From contig JAFGCG010000139.1 of assembly GCA_016932715.1 (NCBI GenBank), positions 1 through 40,693 on the forward strand: a DNA stretch of 40,693 nucleotides. Reading direction: 5' to 3'. Every line of letters starts with the position of its first letter. Within the stretch, counting starts at the first letter, position 1. The position numbers were made by a program, and so were the translations under genes. The stretch comes from Anaerolineales bacterium. GTDB lineage: Bacteria; Chloroflexota; Anaerolineae; Anaerolineales; Villigracilaceae. Under the pieces are notes generated by a model, which did not search any database, was not told the DNA's origin, and saw only the letters and a program-made list of their open reading frames with translations. Below are positions 1-7,378 of this stretch, in pieces.

Positions 1-2
1 AA

Positions 3-656
3 GGCTTCATTGATGAGTACCGCCATTCTCTCTTGCTGGAAGCTCACCGCATCCTGGTGGTCACGCCGCTCTTCGTCTTCAGCCCGGCTGTTACCTTGCT
101 GGTTTCGTCGGTTGCGCTGCACGAGATACCCGCGCGTCTGCCGCTGATCGGGGTAGGGCTGGTAATCCTCGGCGCGTACTTGCTCGCACTCTCCTCATGG
201 CGAGCTGTACTCGTGCCGTTGCAGATCATCGCTTATCGTCGGTCTGTGTGGCTCGCAATCGCAGCCAGCGTGTTATGGGGAATCACACCGGTGTTCGAGA
301 AGACAGCGATCCTGCATACCTTCCCGGAAAATCCCACTGCCGCGGCATTTGGTGCGCTCCTGGCGTTGGCAATCATCTTATTTCCAATCATGCGGCGGAG
401 CGCCCATCATCCAGCCGCGCAGATCCGCGCCCGGTGGCGCGGTTTTGGGGCGCTCGGTGTCATCGGCGGGATCGCGCCGCTCTTCGGTTATGCTGCATTC
501 AGTCTTGGGCTCGTTGGATATGTCTCGGCTTTGTTCAAGATGAGTTCGGTCTTCGCGCTGCTGTGGGCATTCCTCTTTCTTCGGGAAAGAGATGTACCGC
601 GCCGATTACCCGGTGCTGTAGTACTGATAATCGGGGCAATTCTGATAGCGATGTAA
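3..656 (+). CDS. EamA/DMT-family membrane transporter, C-terminal part
   Basis: The reading frame is open to the window edge, so the start lies upstream and only about the last 217 residues are seen. The protein is almost entirely hydrophobic helices. A helix ending in GAYLLAL closes the first EamA repeat, and a second repeat begins around IAASVLWGITPVFEK, with the glycine- and proline-rich helices typical of drug/metabolite exporters. EamA proteins usually have ten membrane helices in two repeats of about 140 residues; roughly the last six or seven are present. An internal TTG at 33 is possible as a start but would leave half a transporter. The substrate cannot be told from sequence. The gene ends just before a decayed xdhC tail on the other strand. 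Confidence 0.85.
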   Translation, partial: GFIDEYRHSLLLEAHRILVVTPLFVFSPAVTLLVSSVALHEIPARLPLIGVGLVILGAYLLALSSWRAVLVPLQIIAYRRSVWLAIAASVLWGITPVFEKTAILHTFPENPTAAAFGALLALAIILFPIMRRSAHHPAAQIRARWRGFGALGVIGGIAPLFGYAAFSLGLVGYVSALFKMSSVFALLWAFLFLRERDVPRRLPGAVVLIIGAILIAM

Positions 657-678
657 GGCGCGCTCTAGCTTGCTGCGC

Positions 679-858
679 TCAGCGATCTGCTGCTTTGCCG
701 CCGCGCCGCACTGCGATAATTTCTGCCAGGATCGAGACAGCAATCTCCTCAGGTGTAGATCCGCCCAGGTCCAATCCAATCGGGGCGTAGACGCGCACGA
801 GCGCCTTCTGGCGAATCCCATCGGCACGCAGATGATCGAGAATGGTGCTACTATTCAT
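679..858 (-). pseudogene. Decayed xdhC (XdhC/CoxI family) C-terminal relic
   Basis: Read on the minus strand this 59-codon frame ends in a segment matching the conserved tail of XdhC proteins: VYAPIGLDLGG, then STPEEIAVSILAEIIAVRRG and a stop. XdhC inserts sulfurated molybdenum cofactor into xanthine-dehydrogenase-type enzymes and normally has about 250-380 residues, so the whole N-terminal part is missing. An in-frame stop occurs a few codons upstream of the apparent ATG, and no ribosome site is evident. I read it as the remnant of a gene, not a working small protein. A second, more eroded copy lies at about 4850-4951 in the same orientation. Confidence 0.72.
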
Positions 859-891
859 GTTAACCTTAATTAACTTACAATTCCGCTGCGT

Positions 892-934
892 AATTGGCGT
901 TCTCTAACGCCAATTCATGCGCTAGAGAGCGCAT
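892..934. repeat. Two adjacent perfect hairpins (REP-like)
   Basis: AATTGGCGTT and AACGCCAATT flank a CTCT loop, followed one base later by ATGCGCT and AGCGCAT around an AGAG loop. Both stems are perfect and both loops have four bases. The arrangement resembles the paired palindromes at 17368-17415 and suggests a REP-type dispersed element. Confidence 0.7.
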
Positions 935-1021
935 TCTACGCGGTTCTTTGTTAGACAATTTATGTTAACCTGAATAATATCGATCTTTGCATGTTCGGAT
1001 AAAGATTTAACTTTCCTCTGT

Positions 1022-1052
1022 AAATGAATGTAACGGTTATAAGGATTATAAT
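1022..1052 (+). promoter_or_regulatory. Putative promoter of the sensor kinase gene with a regulator-like site
   Basis: A TATAAT box lies at 1047-1052, 36 bases before the TTG start of the kinase. Immediately upstream, 1032-1042 reads AACGGTTATAA; its complement TTATAACCGTT differs by one base from the TTATAACCGCT unit in the repeat array before the pentapeptide gene. This suggests that the response regulator also binds its own operon promoter. No good -35 box is visible, as expected of an activated promoter. Only one unit is clear here, so confidence is moderate. Confidence 0.42.
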
Positions 1053-1088
1053 GAGTCTGGATAATCAAAGCATCGGAGAAAGCTTTAC

Positions 1089-3161
1089 TTGCAAAGTCTC
1101 TCGTTTCGTTTTCTGTTTGCATTTGTAGCCGTCATCGTAATCACAACCTTGCTGACGGGTGTCCCTGCCTATCTTGAAATTCGCGCCGAATTGGACAGGC
1201 AAGCCTGGGCACACGTTTCGGATGGCGGGCGCGTGACACTGGCACTATTAGCAACAGAAAAGAGGCAGTTGGCAAATCTGGCAATTCTCGTAGCGCAGCG
1301 CCCTACCTTATATGGTCTTGTACAACGACGCGACATTGACGTCTTGAATGAATATTTGCGGACTTTTCAAGCGACAGTTGATCTTGATATTTTAGTTGTA
1401 AGCGATAAATCCGGTCAGGTTTTGGCAAAGGGCACAGATTTTCCTCATTTTGTTGGGGCACCGTTTTCGCAGGAAGCGGTCTTTCAAAGACTTGCTGGCG
1501 AAAACCCAGAGTTGGCGTTGTTGGTCAGTAAGCCAATTCTAGTCAACTCGGATCAGGAATTTTATATAACAGTTGGTATCATCCTTGATGATAAATATGC
1601 CAGCAAACTGGCAGGCGAGACCGGTTTTGAGCATGGTTTTTTGCTGGACGAACAACGGGTTTCCACCTCTTTGAAGGGCGCACCTTCTATAGTGGCGCTG
1701 GATGCTGTCAGGCAGGTAACCGCTTCGGGGTCAATGGATACCGCGCCTTTGGATATTCAAAATTCACATTATTATGTTGCCCTGGTTCCCCTGCTGGGCG
1801 CGGACGATGAAGTGGTAGGTCTAGCTGAAGTTATTCAGCCGATTGAAAATCTCTTGGCTGCCAATCAAACTGCACTCTTTACGTTAATTTTCAGCGCCTC
1901 GCTGGTGACGCTTGCTGCCTCTGGATTAGCCAGTTACCTCGCCCGACGATTGACAACCCCCCTTAAGGACTTGACGGCCTCAGCCATCAAAATCAGCCAG
2001 GGAGATCTTAATTCGCGGGTATTCGTTCCCAATGGTCCTTCTGAAATCACCGCACTGGCAATGGCTTTTGAAAAAAGCCGTGAAGCCACCCTTCTTGCCC
2101 ATGAAGATCTTTCGCAGGCCAAACTCTGGTCCGAGACCTTGATTCAGTCCGTTGTCGAGGGCATTGTAACGATTGACGCCCAGGGCAGAGTGACTTCGTT
2201 CAATCAGGGTGCGGAACAAATTACCGGCTGGAAAAGCGCCGATGTCCTGGGTATGTCTGTCAACCGGGTCTTTGCACTTTCGGAAGGCAATGACGATTTG
2301 ATGCAGCATATTTCCCTGCCCGGCGGCGTACAACGAATAAACGTAAAAACCTGTAAAGGGAGTGAAGTTATCCTCGCTGTGACCAGCGCTCCCCTGCGCT
2401 CTCCCGAAGGTGAAGCAGACCAGACGGCTTTGGTCTTACGGGACATCAGCGAGGAAGAGGCAGCCCGGCGTTTGCGTTCCTATTTCCTGGCAAATATTTC
2501 CCATGAATTCCGCACACCCCTCACCGCGTTGAACGCATCCGTCGAATTGTTGCTTGGAGATATCGAGAAATTTTCTCTGGCAGAGATCGCTGAATTGCTG
2601 AATTCCATTCACCTGAGTGTTACCGGACTGCAGACATTGATTGACAATTTACTGGAAAGCACAAGCATTGAGGCGGGGCACTTCCGAATTCGCCGTCACC
2701 CCACGGATTTGAGCGATGTGTTTACGGATGCCCTTCAGGTGATGAAACCGTTATTGGAGCGCCGACGACAGCACTTGTCCCTGCTTATTCCCACTCGAAT
2801 GCCTGTGGTGGATGCGGACCCGACCCGTCTAACTCAGGTGTTGATCAATTTGTTGTCCAATGCCAGCAAATATAGTCCGATGGAGTCGACCGTCGAGTTG
2901 CGCCTGGAAAAAATGAACAGCGAAATTTTGCGCGTTTCGGTCAGCGATCAGGGACCCGGAATTCCGCTTCCGGAACGCTCGAAACTCTACCAGCCCTTTA
3001 CGCGATTGGAAGAACCTGAAGGCGCGCAGTACGGCATCGGGCTGGGTTTGTCGGTTGTCAAAACAATTGTCGAGGCGCATCGCGGCGAAGTGGGCATGGA
3101 GGAGCGCGCGGGCGGCGGCTCGACTTTTTGGTTTACGATTCCCTTGCAGGAGGCAATGTGA
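1089..3161 (+). CDS. Membrane sensor histidine kinase (HAMP-PAS-HisKA-HATPase)
   Basis: A 690-residue hybrid-free sensor kinase. A membrane helix at about residues 7-29 is followed by an extracytoplasmic sensor region to about 255, a second helix at about 258-282, a HAMP linker, a PAS domain at about 345-455 and the kinase core. The phosphoacceptor is His472 in ANISHEFRTPL. The ATP-binding domain shows the N box QVLINLLSNASKYSP, the G1 motif SDQGPGIP and the G2 motif GIGLGLSVVK. The TTG start is chosen because GGAGAA lies 8 bases upstream and an in-frame stop lies just before it. The gene overlaps the response-regulator start by 4 bases, so the two are co-translated. The signal sensed is unknown; the extracytoplasmic region looks Cache-like but this is uncertain. 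Confidence 0.92.
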   Translation: MQSLSFRFLFAFVAVIVITTLLTGVPAYLEIRAELDRQAWAHVSDGGRVTLALLATEKRQLANLAILVAQRPTLYGLVQRRDIDVLNEYLRTFQATVDLDILVVSDKSGQVLAKGTDFPHFVGAPFSQEAVFQRLAGENPELALLVSKPILVNSDQEFYITVGIILDDKYASKLAGETGFEHGFLLDEQRVSTSLKGAPSIVALDAVRQVTASGSMDTAPLDIQNSHYYVALVPLLGADDEVVGLAEVIQPIENLLAANQTALFTLIFSASLVTLAASGLASYLARRLTTPLKDLTASAIKISQGDLNSRVFVPNGPSEITALAMAFEKSREATLLAHEDLSQAKLWSETLIQSVVEGIVTIDAQGRVTSFNQGAEQITGWKSADVLGMSVNRVFALSEGNDDLMQHISLPGGVQRINVKTCKGSEVILAVTSAPLRSPEGEADQTALVLRDISEEEAARRLRSYFLANISHEFRTPLTALNASVELLLGDIEKFSLAEIAELLNSIHLSVTGLQTLIDNLLESTSIEAGHFRIRRHPTDLSDVFTDALQVMKPLLERRRQHLSLLIPTRMPVVDADPTRLTQVLINLLSNASKYSPMESTVELRLEKMNSEILRVSVSDQGPGIPLPERSKLYQPFTRLEEPEGAQYGIGLGLSVVKTIVEAHRGEVGMEERAGGGSTFWFTIPLQEAM

Positions 3162-3847
3162 AAGCCCTGGTTGTGGACGACGATTTGGCTTTGGCTGATG
3201 TCGTGTCTTTTACGCTCCGCAAGGCCGGTTTTGAAGTCATTATGGCGCATGATGGACAAGTTGCCCTGGATCGCTGGCGGACCGAATCGCCCGATCTGAT
3301 TATCCTTGACCTGAACCTGCCAAAGTTGGACGGATTTGGCGTTTGCCGGCAGATCCGCGCCCAGGATGATACGCCTATCATCATACTTAGTGTTCGCGGT
3401 GAAGAAGACGACATCGTAACAGGTTTGAAGTTGGGGGCGGACGACTACATCGTCAAACCTTTCAGCCCTCGTCAAATGGTGGCGCGGGTGGAGGCGGTGT
3501 TGCGACGTGTCGGCGATGTACACCCATCTCCTGGCAATTTGACCGTTGGCGACATAACTCTTGACCTCTCCCGTTGCAAGGTGTCTTGCAGTCAGCAACT
3601 GATTGCGAAACTTACTCCGCTTGAGTGTCGCCTGCTTGAAATCCTCATGATGAATCGGGATCAGGTGGTGCTGGCTGATGCCTTGATCGACCAGGTTTGG
3701 GGACCGCAAGGCGGCGATAAGGATATGCTCAAGCAGCTGGTTTATCGATTGCGCCATAAAATCGAAATTTGCCCGTCGAGGCTGATGTATATTGAAACAG
3801 TTTCCGGCGTAGGATACTCTTTAATCTTTACTTCAGAAAATAAGTAA
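3158..3847 (+). CDS. OmpR/PhoB-family response regulator
   Basis: A 229-residue regulator starting at GTG 3158, which overlaps the kinase stop codon and has AGGAGG four bases upstream; an earlier in-frame start would lie deep in the kinase gene. The receiver domain has the acidic pair DDD near residue 8, the phosphorylation site Asp51 in IILDLNLPK, a serine in IIILSVRG and Lys100 in YIVKPF. The C-terminal winged-helix domain of the PhoB/OmpR type covers about residues 125-225, with LTPLECRLLEIL and a VYRLRHKI recognition-helix region. Proteins of this type bind 11-bp direct repeats as dimers or tetramers, and such an array is present just before the next gene, at 3913-3956. Confidence 0.94.
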   Translation: MKALVVDDDLALADVVSFTLRKAGFEVIMAHDGQVALDRWRTESPDLIILDLNLPKLDGFGVCRQIRAQDDTPIIILSVRGEEDDIVTGLKLGADDYIVKPFSPRQMVARVEAVLRRVGDVHPSPGNLTVGDITLDLSRCKVSCSQQLIAKLTPLECRLLEILMMNRDQVVLADALIDQVWGPQGGDKDMLKQLVYRLRHKIEICPSRLMYIETVSGVGYSLIFTSENK

Positions 3848-3912
3848 ATTGAACCCAATAGGGGCGGAAATTCATCGGGAAATGCCGCAATTTTGGTCTC
3901 ACAGATCAATAT

Positions 3913-3969
3913 TTGTAACCGACTTATAACCGCTTTATAACTGTCATTGTTACCTAAGCTGTTTATACT
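3913..3969 (+). promoter_or_regulatory. Four 11-bp direct repeats and activated promoter of the pentapeptide gene
   Basis: Four head-to-tail 11-mers abut exactly: TTGTAACCGAC, TTATAACCGCT, TTATAACTGTC and ATTGTTACCTA (3913-3956). The third and fourth overlap the -35 position (CTGTCA, 3941-3946, a weak box), which is 17 bases from a good TATACT -10 box at 3964-3969. An 11-base period with the last unit over the -35 box is the architecture of Pho-box type sites bound by OmpR/PhoB regulators. The inferred ligand is the adjacent regulator at 3158-3847. Confidence 0.78.
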
Positions 3970-4002
3970 GTAATTAGGAAGTTGAGACAAAAGGAGACAG
4001 CA

Positions 4003-4740
4003 ATGGCCAACCATAGTCATACCAACGTTCAGCATAATCAGTTTCTGCGAAATCGGAACAACTATCGCACACGTCTGCAGGACAGGGAAGCCGCATCTTC
4101 AGAAGCGGTGGTTATATCAGCCAAAGTCCCTCTTTCTGTTGTCCTAAAAAATTTGCGCAACGCAGACCATGACATTGTGCTGCAAGCTGTCAGGGAATTA
4201 AGAGCGCGCGGGTGCCTTAACGATAACACGCTGCCATGGATTTGTTTGCGGTACGCGAATTTGCAGGGCGCCGATCTAAGCACCGCCAATTTACAGAACG
4301 CGGATTTGCACAAAGCCAACCTTGAGTTGACAAATTTGTCGTATTCAAACCTGAATTATGCCAGGTTGACAAGGACAAAACTGCAATCGACGAACTTGGA
4401 TAAGGCTTCTTGGGATGGAGCCAACCTGATTGGAGCCAACCTGAAAGGGGCAAAGAATGTGAGTCATGAGCAATTGGCTCAGGCTGGCAGGATGCGCGCT
4501 TGTATTTTGCCCGATGGAAACTTGTATGATGGACGCTTCAATCTGCCAGGCGACTTTGCCGACGCGAGCATTCTTCATGTAGACCTGAACAATCCTGCAG
4601 CCATTGCGGCTTTCTATGGCGTTTCCCTCGAAGAATTCTTGCACGGCCAGGAATGGCGTCAAGAGCACATGCCAGCCATTTCAGCGTGGCACAAGAGTGT
4701 TGGCTTTCAAAACGCAGAGTTGATCATGTCGTGGTTTTAG
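4003..4740 (+). CDS. Pentapeptide-repeat protein
   Basis: A 245-residue soluble protein. The ATG at 4003 has AAGGAG seven bases upstream and is preferred to an in-frame upstream start at 3982. Residues about 80-150 form A(N/D)Lxx repeats such as YANLQGADLSTANLQNADL and GANLIGANLKGAK, which fold into a right-handed quadrilateral beta-helix. The N-terminal 75 residues include a short helical segment (VPLSVVLKNLRNADHDIVLQ) and the last 90 residues have no recognised domain. The gene follows the kinase/regulator pair by 155 bases and has its own promoter with four 11-bp repeats, so it is probably the main output of that two-component system. Function is unknown; some pentapeptide proteins protect gyrase, but nothing here shows that. 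Confidence 0.85.
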   Translation: MANHSHTNVQHNQFLRNRNNYRTRLQDREAASSEAVVISAKVPLSVVLKNLRNADHDIVLQAVRELRARGCLNDNTLPWICLRYANLQGADLSTANLQNADLHKANLELTNLSYSNLNYARLTRTKLQSTNLDKASWDGANLIGANLKGAKNVSHEQLAQAGRMRACILPDGNLYDGRFNLPGDFADASILHVDLNNPAAIAAFYGVSLEEFLHGQEWRQEHMPAISAWHKSVGFQNAELIMSWF

Positions 4741-4849
4741 ACAATAATAAAGAGCAGCCACACACCTCGCTAGTCTGCTGGCGTTTGGAACAACGTATTT
4801 GTCTGTCTCTGTGCTGGGGGGCTAGAGCTTGGGGCAAAAGGATGGCCAC

Positions 4850-4951
4850 CTTCCTCTTGCGGCGCACCGCGATCACTTCCGCGAGAAACGAGACAAGTAC
4901 CTCCTTGCTTCGTTCCAGCGTCCGAATGCCTGCAAGAAGGCCGATTACGAT
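4850..4951 (-). pseudogene. Second decayed xdhC C-terminal relic
   Basis: The minus strand encodes IGLLAG followed a few residues later by KEVLVSFLAEVIAVRR, which lines up with IGLDLGGSTPEEIAVSILAEIIAVRR of the relic at 679-858. Over 48 aligned bases (about 4855-4902 against about 696-743) I count 35 identities. The flanking frame has no sensible XdhC domain and no ribosome site. The relic is in the same orientation as the first copy and on the opposite side of the two-component/pentapeptide module. Confidence 0.5.
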
Positions 4952-4990
4952 CAGGACCGTACCTTTCGCGGCAGTCATTGGCGAGACGCC

Positions 4991-5301
4991 TTCTGCCGCG
5001 CCGGTTTCACTAACAAACGCCTAACCTGCCAGTGAAAAAATGATGATCAGAAGCACTGCAGTTGGAATTTGTCCGCGCCACCAGGGCGCTGTTCTTGTAT
5101 TTACTGGGTGCTGCCCGGCAGAGCAACTGATGACAAGCAATCAGATATGAAAGCGCCCAGCGCGGCGTGAAGCGGAGGCGGAGATTCGGGCGCCTTCGGT
5201 GCCCTGGTGGAATTCTGGTGAAACGGATCTGCGGCCCACTTCGCCGCCTGCGCAAACCGTTGGGTGGTTTTCCAGACCAGTACAAATATCTAGGCAATAT
5301 T
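4991..5301. other. Intergenic stretch without a recognisable gene
   Basis: Short frames exist on both strands but none has a ribosome site, a known motif or protein-like composition throughout. It is probably decayed coding sequence continuing from the xdhC relic, but I cannot name a parent gene. Confidence 0.4.
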
Positions 5302-5336
5302 AATGCCTTCTAATCAGAGGAGAAGGCATTTTGATT
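5302..5336 (+). terminator. Hairpin with T-rich tail
   Basis: AATGCCTTCT (5302-5311) pairs perfectly with AGAAGGCATT (5321-5330) around a nine-base loop and is followed by TTGATTT. It can act as an intrinsic terminator for plus-strand transcription before spoVS. Confidence 0.55.
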
Positions 5337-5440
5337 TAAAATCTGATTACAGCATCATCCAACTTTGCGGGATGAGAAAGCGAAACACTCTATAACGCTG
5401 AAATCGCAAAGACCAAAACATTACTGTTAGGAGGCTCACC

Positions 5441-5782
5441 ATGGATATGATAAAGGTTTCTGCTAACTCACGCACCTCGGCTGTCGCCGGGGCAATAGCA
5501 GGCGTCGTCCGGGAACATCACCGGGCGGAAGTGCAGGCAATTGGCGCCGGAGCGATCAATCAGGCTGTGAAAGCCCTGGTACTGGCAACCGGGTACCTCA
5601 AGGCGGACGGCATTTTTGTCAGCTGCGTGCCCGAATTTGCCGATGTCACGATCGAGGACAAGGTCCGAACGGCGATCAAACTGGTGATCGAGCCAAGCGC
5701 CGACTCGAATTTCTCCTCCGTCAGCTCCTCTGTCAGGGCCCATACTATTCCTGTCTCAGCAAGTATGATGAATCGATCATAA
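5441..5782 (+). CDS. spoVS: Stage V sporulation protein S-like (SpoVS) DNA/RNA-binding protein
   Basis: Residues 3-87 match SpoVS end to end: an IKVSANSRTSAVAGAIAG start, the core VQAIGAGAINQAVKALVLA and the closing VRTAIKLVIEP. SpoVS is a small Alba-like protein of about 86 residues; it influences sporulation in Bacillus but is also widespread in non-spore-formers such as Chloroflexota and Thermus. Here a 27-residue Ser-rich tail extends past the usual end, possibly through loss of the original stop codon. The ATG has AGGAGG eight bases upstream. A strong terminator follows at 5831. There is no spore-gene context, so a general nucleic-acid-binding role is more likely than sporulation. Confidence 0.9.
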   Translation: MDMIKVSANSRTSAVAGAIAGVVREHHRAEVQAIGAGAINQAVKALVLATGYLKADGIFVSCVPEFADVTIEDKVRTAIKLVIEPSADSNFSSVSSSVRAHTIPVSASMMNRS

Positions 5783-5830
5783 CAATCATAGGCATTGGGG
5801 CTTGTGCTGTTCAAGTCCTGGACCTGAAGT

Positions 5831-5860
5831 AAAAGACCTCCACTGGAGGTCTTTTTATTT
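5831..5860 (+). terminator. Intrinsic terminator after spoVS
   Basis: AAAAGACCTCC and GGAGGTCTTTT form a perfect 11-bp stem with an ACT loop and a TTTTATTT tail. Confidence 0.9.
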
Positions 5861-5875
5861 GCTGAATGAGATGAT

Positions 5876-6058
5876 TTGGACGAGGATTGAGGCGGGCGAG
5901 CGCGTCTCCGCGCCGATCCTGAGTGCCGCGCGCCCCGGTCCCGGCAAGCCATCGGGTTGTCCATGTGACCTTGAGCGATGGGCGCGAGCTCTGGGCCTCT
6001 CCCGGCCATCCGACCACAGACGGGCGATCCCTGCGCGATCTTGAAGTTAATGTACACT
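5876..6058 (+). pseudogene. Decayed Hint-domain fragment with a frameshift
   Basis: Translation in two frames gives a continuous Hint-like segment: TRIEAGERVSAPILSAAR in one frame and, after a shift near 5938, VPASHRVVHVTLSDGRELW followed by ASPGHPTTDGRSLRDL in another. The pattern of a charged beta-strand, SDGRE and SPGHPT..DGR is that of Hint (intein/hedgehog-like) domains found in secreted bacterial proteins. No start codon or ribosome site is present and the parent protein is otherwise absent, so this is a relic between two terminators. Confidence 0.62.
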
Positions 6059-6105
6059 GGCAGAGCATCCATAATCACTGGATTTGATATCAAATGATTC
6101 AACGC

Positions 6106-6133
6106 AAAAGACTCCGCAAGGAGTCTTTTTATG
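6106..6133 (+). terminator. Intrinsic terminator hairpin
   Basis: AAAAGACTCC pairs with GGAGTCTTTT around GCAA and runs into TTTTTATG. It resembles the terminator at 5831 in sequence. It probably once served the gene whose remnant lies just upstream. Confidence 0.8.
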
Positions 6134-6135
6134 TT

Positions 6136-6180
6136 TAGCCACGGATTTTTCTGTAACGGTCTGTGAAATTCGTGGCAAAA
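6136..6180. repeat. Dispersed imperfect palindrome (CCACGGAT / ATTCGTGG type)
   Basis: CCACGGATTTTTCTG and CTGTGAAATTCGTGGC form an imperfect inverted pair around ACGGT. A related segment with GAATTCGCGAAATTCGCGG is seen near 34784-34810. It is likely a small dispersed intergenic repeat. Confidence 0.4.
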
Positions 6181-6206
6181 AGAACATGTCCAAAAACAAT
6201 TTTTAA

Positions 6207-6235
6207 TTGTATTTACCCTATCGTTTTGCTATAAT
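6207..6235 (+). promoter_or_regulatory. Promoter of the tandem small membrane protein genes
   Basis: TTGTAT (6207-6212) and a consensus TATAAT (6230-6235) are separated by 17 bases, 30 bases before the ATG at 6266. Confidence 0.7.
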
Positions 6236-6265
6236 AACTTTGACCTCGGAATAAGGAGAGTGCAT

Positions 6266-6586
6266 ATGCAGTCCTTCATTTTCAATGATGCCATTCGCTT
6301 CCGGCTGGCAACTCAACGGGAGGATACAGGCGCCAAAATCCAGGTGTTCCTGGGCGTGCTTGTCGGTGTCCTTCTACGCTGGATCATTGTGGATGTGATC
6401 AAGAACCAGGTCCCTCAGATGTTCGCGGTGATCGTTGCCCGCATTGTAATTGCCTTGATCGTAACCATCTTCGTCTTTTCAGGCTACTGGCAGAAAGTGA
6501 AAGACCAGCCCGCCGGGATGCGCTTCCTCAATGCCCTGGTCTATGGCGTCTCTATCGATGCCCTCGTCGGGCCCTGGATGTACTAG
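6266..6586 (+). CDS. Small membrane protein, first of a tandem pair
   Basis: A 106-residue protein with a soluble amphipathic start (FNDAIRFRLATQREDTGAK), hydrophobic segments at about residues 28-45 and 52-75, and a third near the end. The ATG at 6266 has AAGGAG seven bases upstream, so it is preferred to the GTG six bases earlier. It is clearly paralogous to the next gene: both share F-DA-RL-TQ-ED--AK-QVF-GV at the start and the core FVFSGYWQKVKDQPA. I recognise no family and assign no function. The pair has its own promoter and terminator and so forms a compact two-gene operon. Confidence 0.8.
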   Translation: MQSFIFNDAIRFRLATQREDTGAKIQVFLGVLVGVLLRWIIVDVIKNQVPQMFAVIVARIVIALIVTIFVFSGYWQKVKDQPAGMRFLNALVYGVSIDALVGPWMY

Positions 6587-6597
6587 GAGGAGATGAT

Positions 6598-6948
6598 ATG
6601 AACTCATTCAGTTTCAAGGATGCTGCTGGTTTCCGATTGGTTACCCAACAGGAGGATGCGAATGCCAAAGTACAGGTGTTCATTGGCGTGTTCCTGGGCG
6701 TGATCCTGCGCTGGATTTATAGCGTCGCCGTGGAGGTGATTCGAAACCAGTCCCCCTGGTGTTTTGGAACCTGGACGATCATCCTGATCCGCCTGGGCGT
6801 GGCATTGGTGGCGACGTTCTTTGTCTTTTCAGGGTACTGGCAAAAGGTGAAAGACCAGCCTGCCAGCATGCGCTTCTGGAATGCCTTGGCGTATGGAATT
6901 ACCATCGATGTGATCGTGAGTTCCTGGCTGCCGGTCGCGACTTGTTGA
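6598..6948 (+). CDS. Small membrane protein, second of a tandem pair
   Basis: A 116-residue paralogue of the preceding protein, 11 bases downstream of it with AGGAGG before the ATG. It keeps FSGYWQKVKDQPASMRFWNA almost unchanged. Three hydrophobic segments are present, and the start FSFKDAAGFRLVTQQEDA matches the amphipathic start of the first copy. The central loop is longer (VEVIRNQSPWCFGTWT) and the C-terminus ends in a cysteine. The conserved cytosolic-looking GYWQKVKDQPA loop is the best candidate functional site. A terminator follows at 6987. Confidence 0.8.
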   Translation: MNSFSFKDAAGFRLVTQQEDANAKVQVFIGVFLGVILRWIYSVAVEVIRNQSPWCFGTWTIILIRLGVALVATFFVFSGYWQKVKDQPASMRFWNALAYGITIDVIVSSWLPVATC

Positions 6949-6986
6949 GTCCCGATATGTTGCCGCACGTTGGAATCATTTAAAAC

Positions 6987-7016
6987 AAAAGAGAGAAGGT
7001 TGAACTTCTCTCTTTT
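6987..7016. terminator. Intrinsic terminator, probably bidirectional
   Basis: AAAAGAGAGAAG and CTTCTCTCTTTT form a perfect 12-bp stem with a GTTGAA loop. The A-run on one side and T-run on the other allow it to serve both the plus-strand pair and the convergent FmdB gene. Confidence 0.85.
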
Positions 7017-7023
7017 GACTCAT

Positions 7024-7293
7024 TTAACTTTTCTCGCTACTCTTGGTCGAGTCGCTGGCCTTGCTTTCCGCCTTCTTTTCGGGCTTGCTCTCTCGATGCG
7101 TGTCCCCCGAGGGTGACTTATGATCGGTGGCGTAGAAGCCTGAACCCTTGAAGATGATCCTCGTGGGAGTGATTACTTTTTTCAATGATTTCCTGCGGCA
7201 TTCCGGGCAGGTCTTCAAAGGCGCATCCTGAAAAGACTGATGGCGCTCGAATTGCACACCACATGATTCACAGCGATAGGTATAAACAGGCAT
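7024..7293 (-). CDS. FmdB/FmdB-like zinc-ribbon regulatory protein
   Basis: An 89-residue protein. The first 45 residues are a classic FmdB zinc ribbon: MPVYTYRCESCGVQFERHQS, then CPECRR, giving two CxxC pairs for one zinc ion, and KVITPTRIIFKGSGFYATDH. The remainder is a lysine/serine-rich, probably disordered tail. The ATG at 7293 has AAGGAG nearby, and the longer upstream frame lacks one. FmdB-type proteins are widespread and were first linked to formamidase/formate gene regulation, but their molecular role is poorly defined. It is a single gene between two terminator/repeat regions. Confidence 0.9.
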   Translation of the reverse strand: MPVYTYRCESCGVQFERHQSFQDAPLKTCPECRRKSLKKVITPTRIIFKGSGFYATDHKSPSGDTHRESKPEKKAESKASDSTKSSEKS

Positions 7294-7378
7294 ACTTGCT
7301 TTCTCCTTGCGTTTCGACCAGCAGCGCATTATAGCGCGCATGGCGGGCAAAGGCAAGGGAAAGCTCGTAAGAAGTCCG

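Noticed and set aside
5010..5297. A 95-codon minus-strand frame
   Set aside because: Arg/Pro-rich, no ribosome site and no motif; probably non-coding or decayed.
6082..6095. ATTTGATATCAAAT palindrome as an operator
   Set aside because: Perfect for 14 bases, but it lies between a relic and a terminator with no promoter nearby, so no role can be supported.
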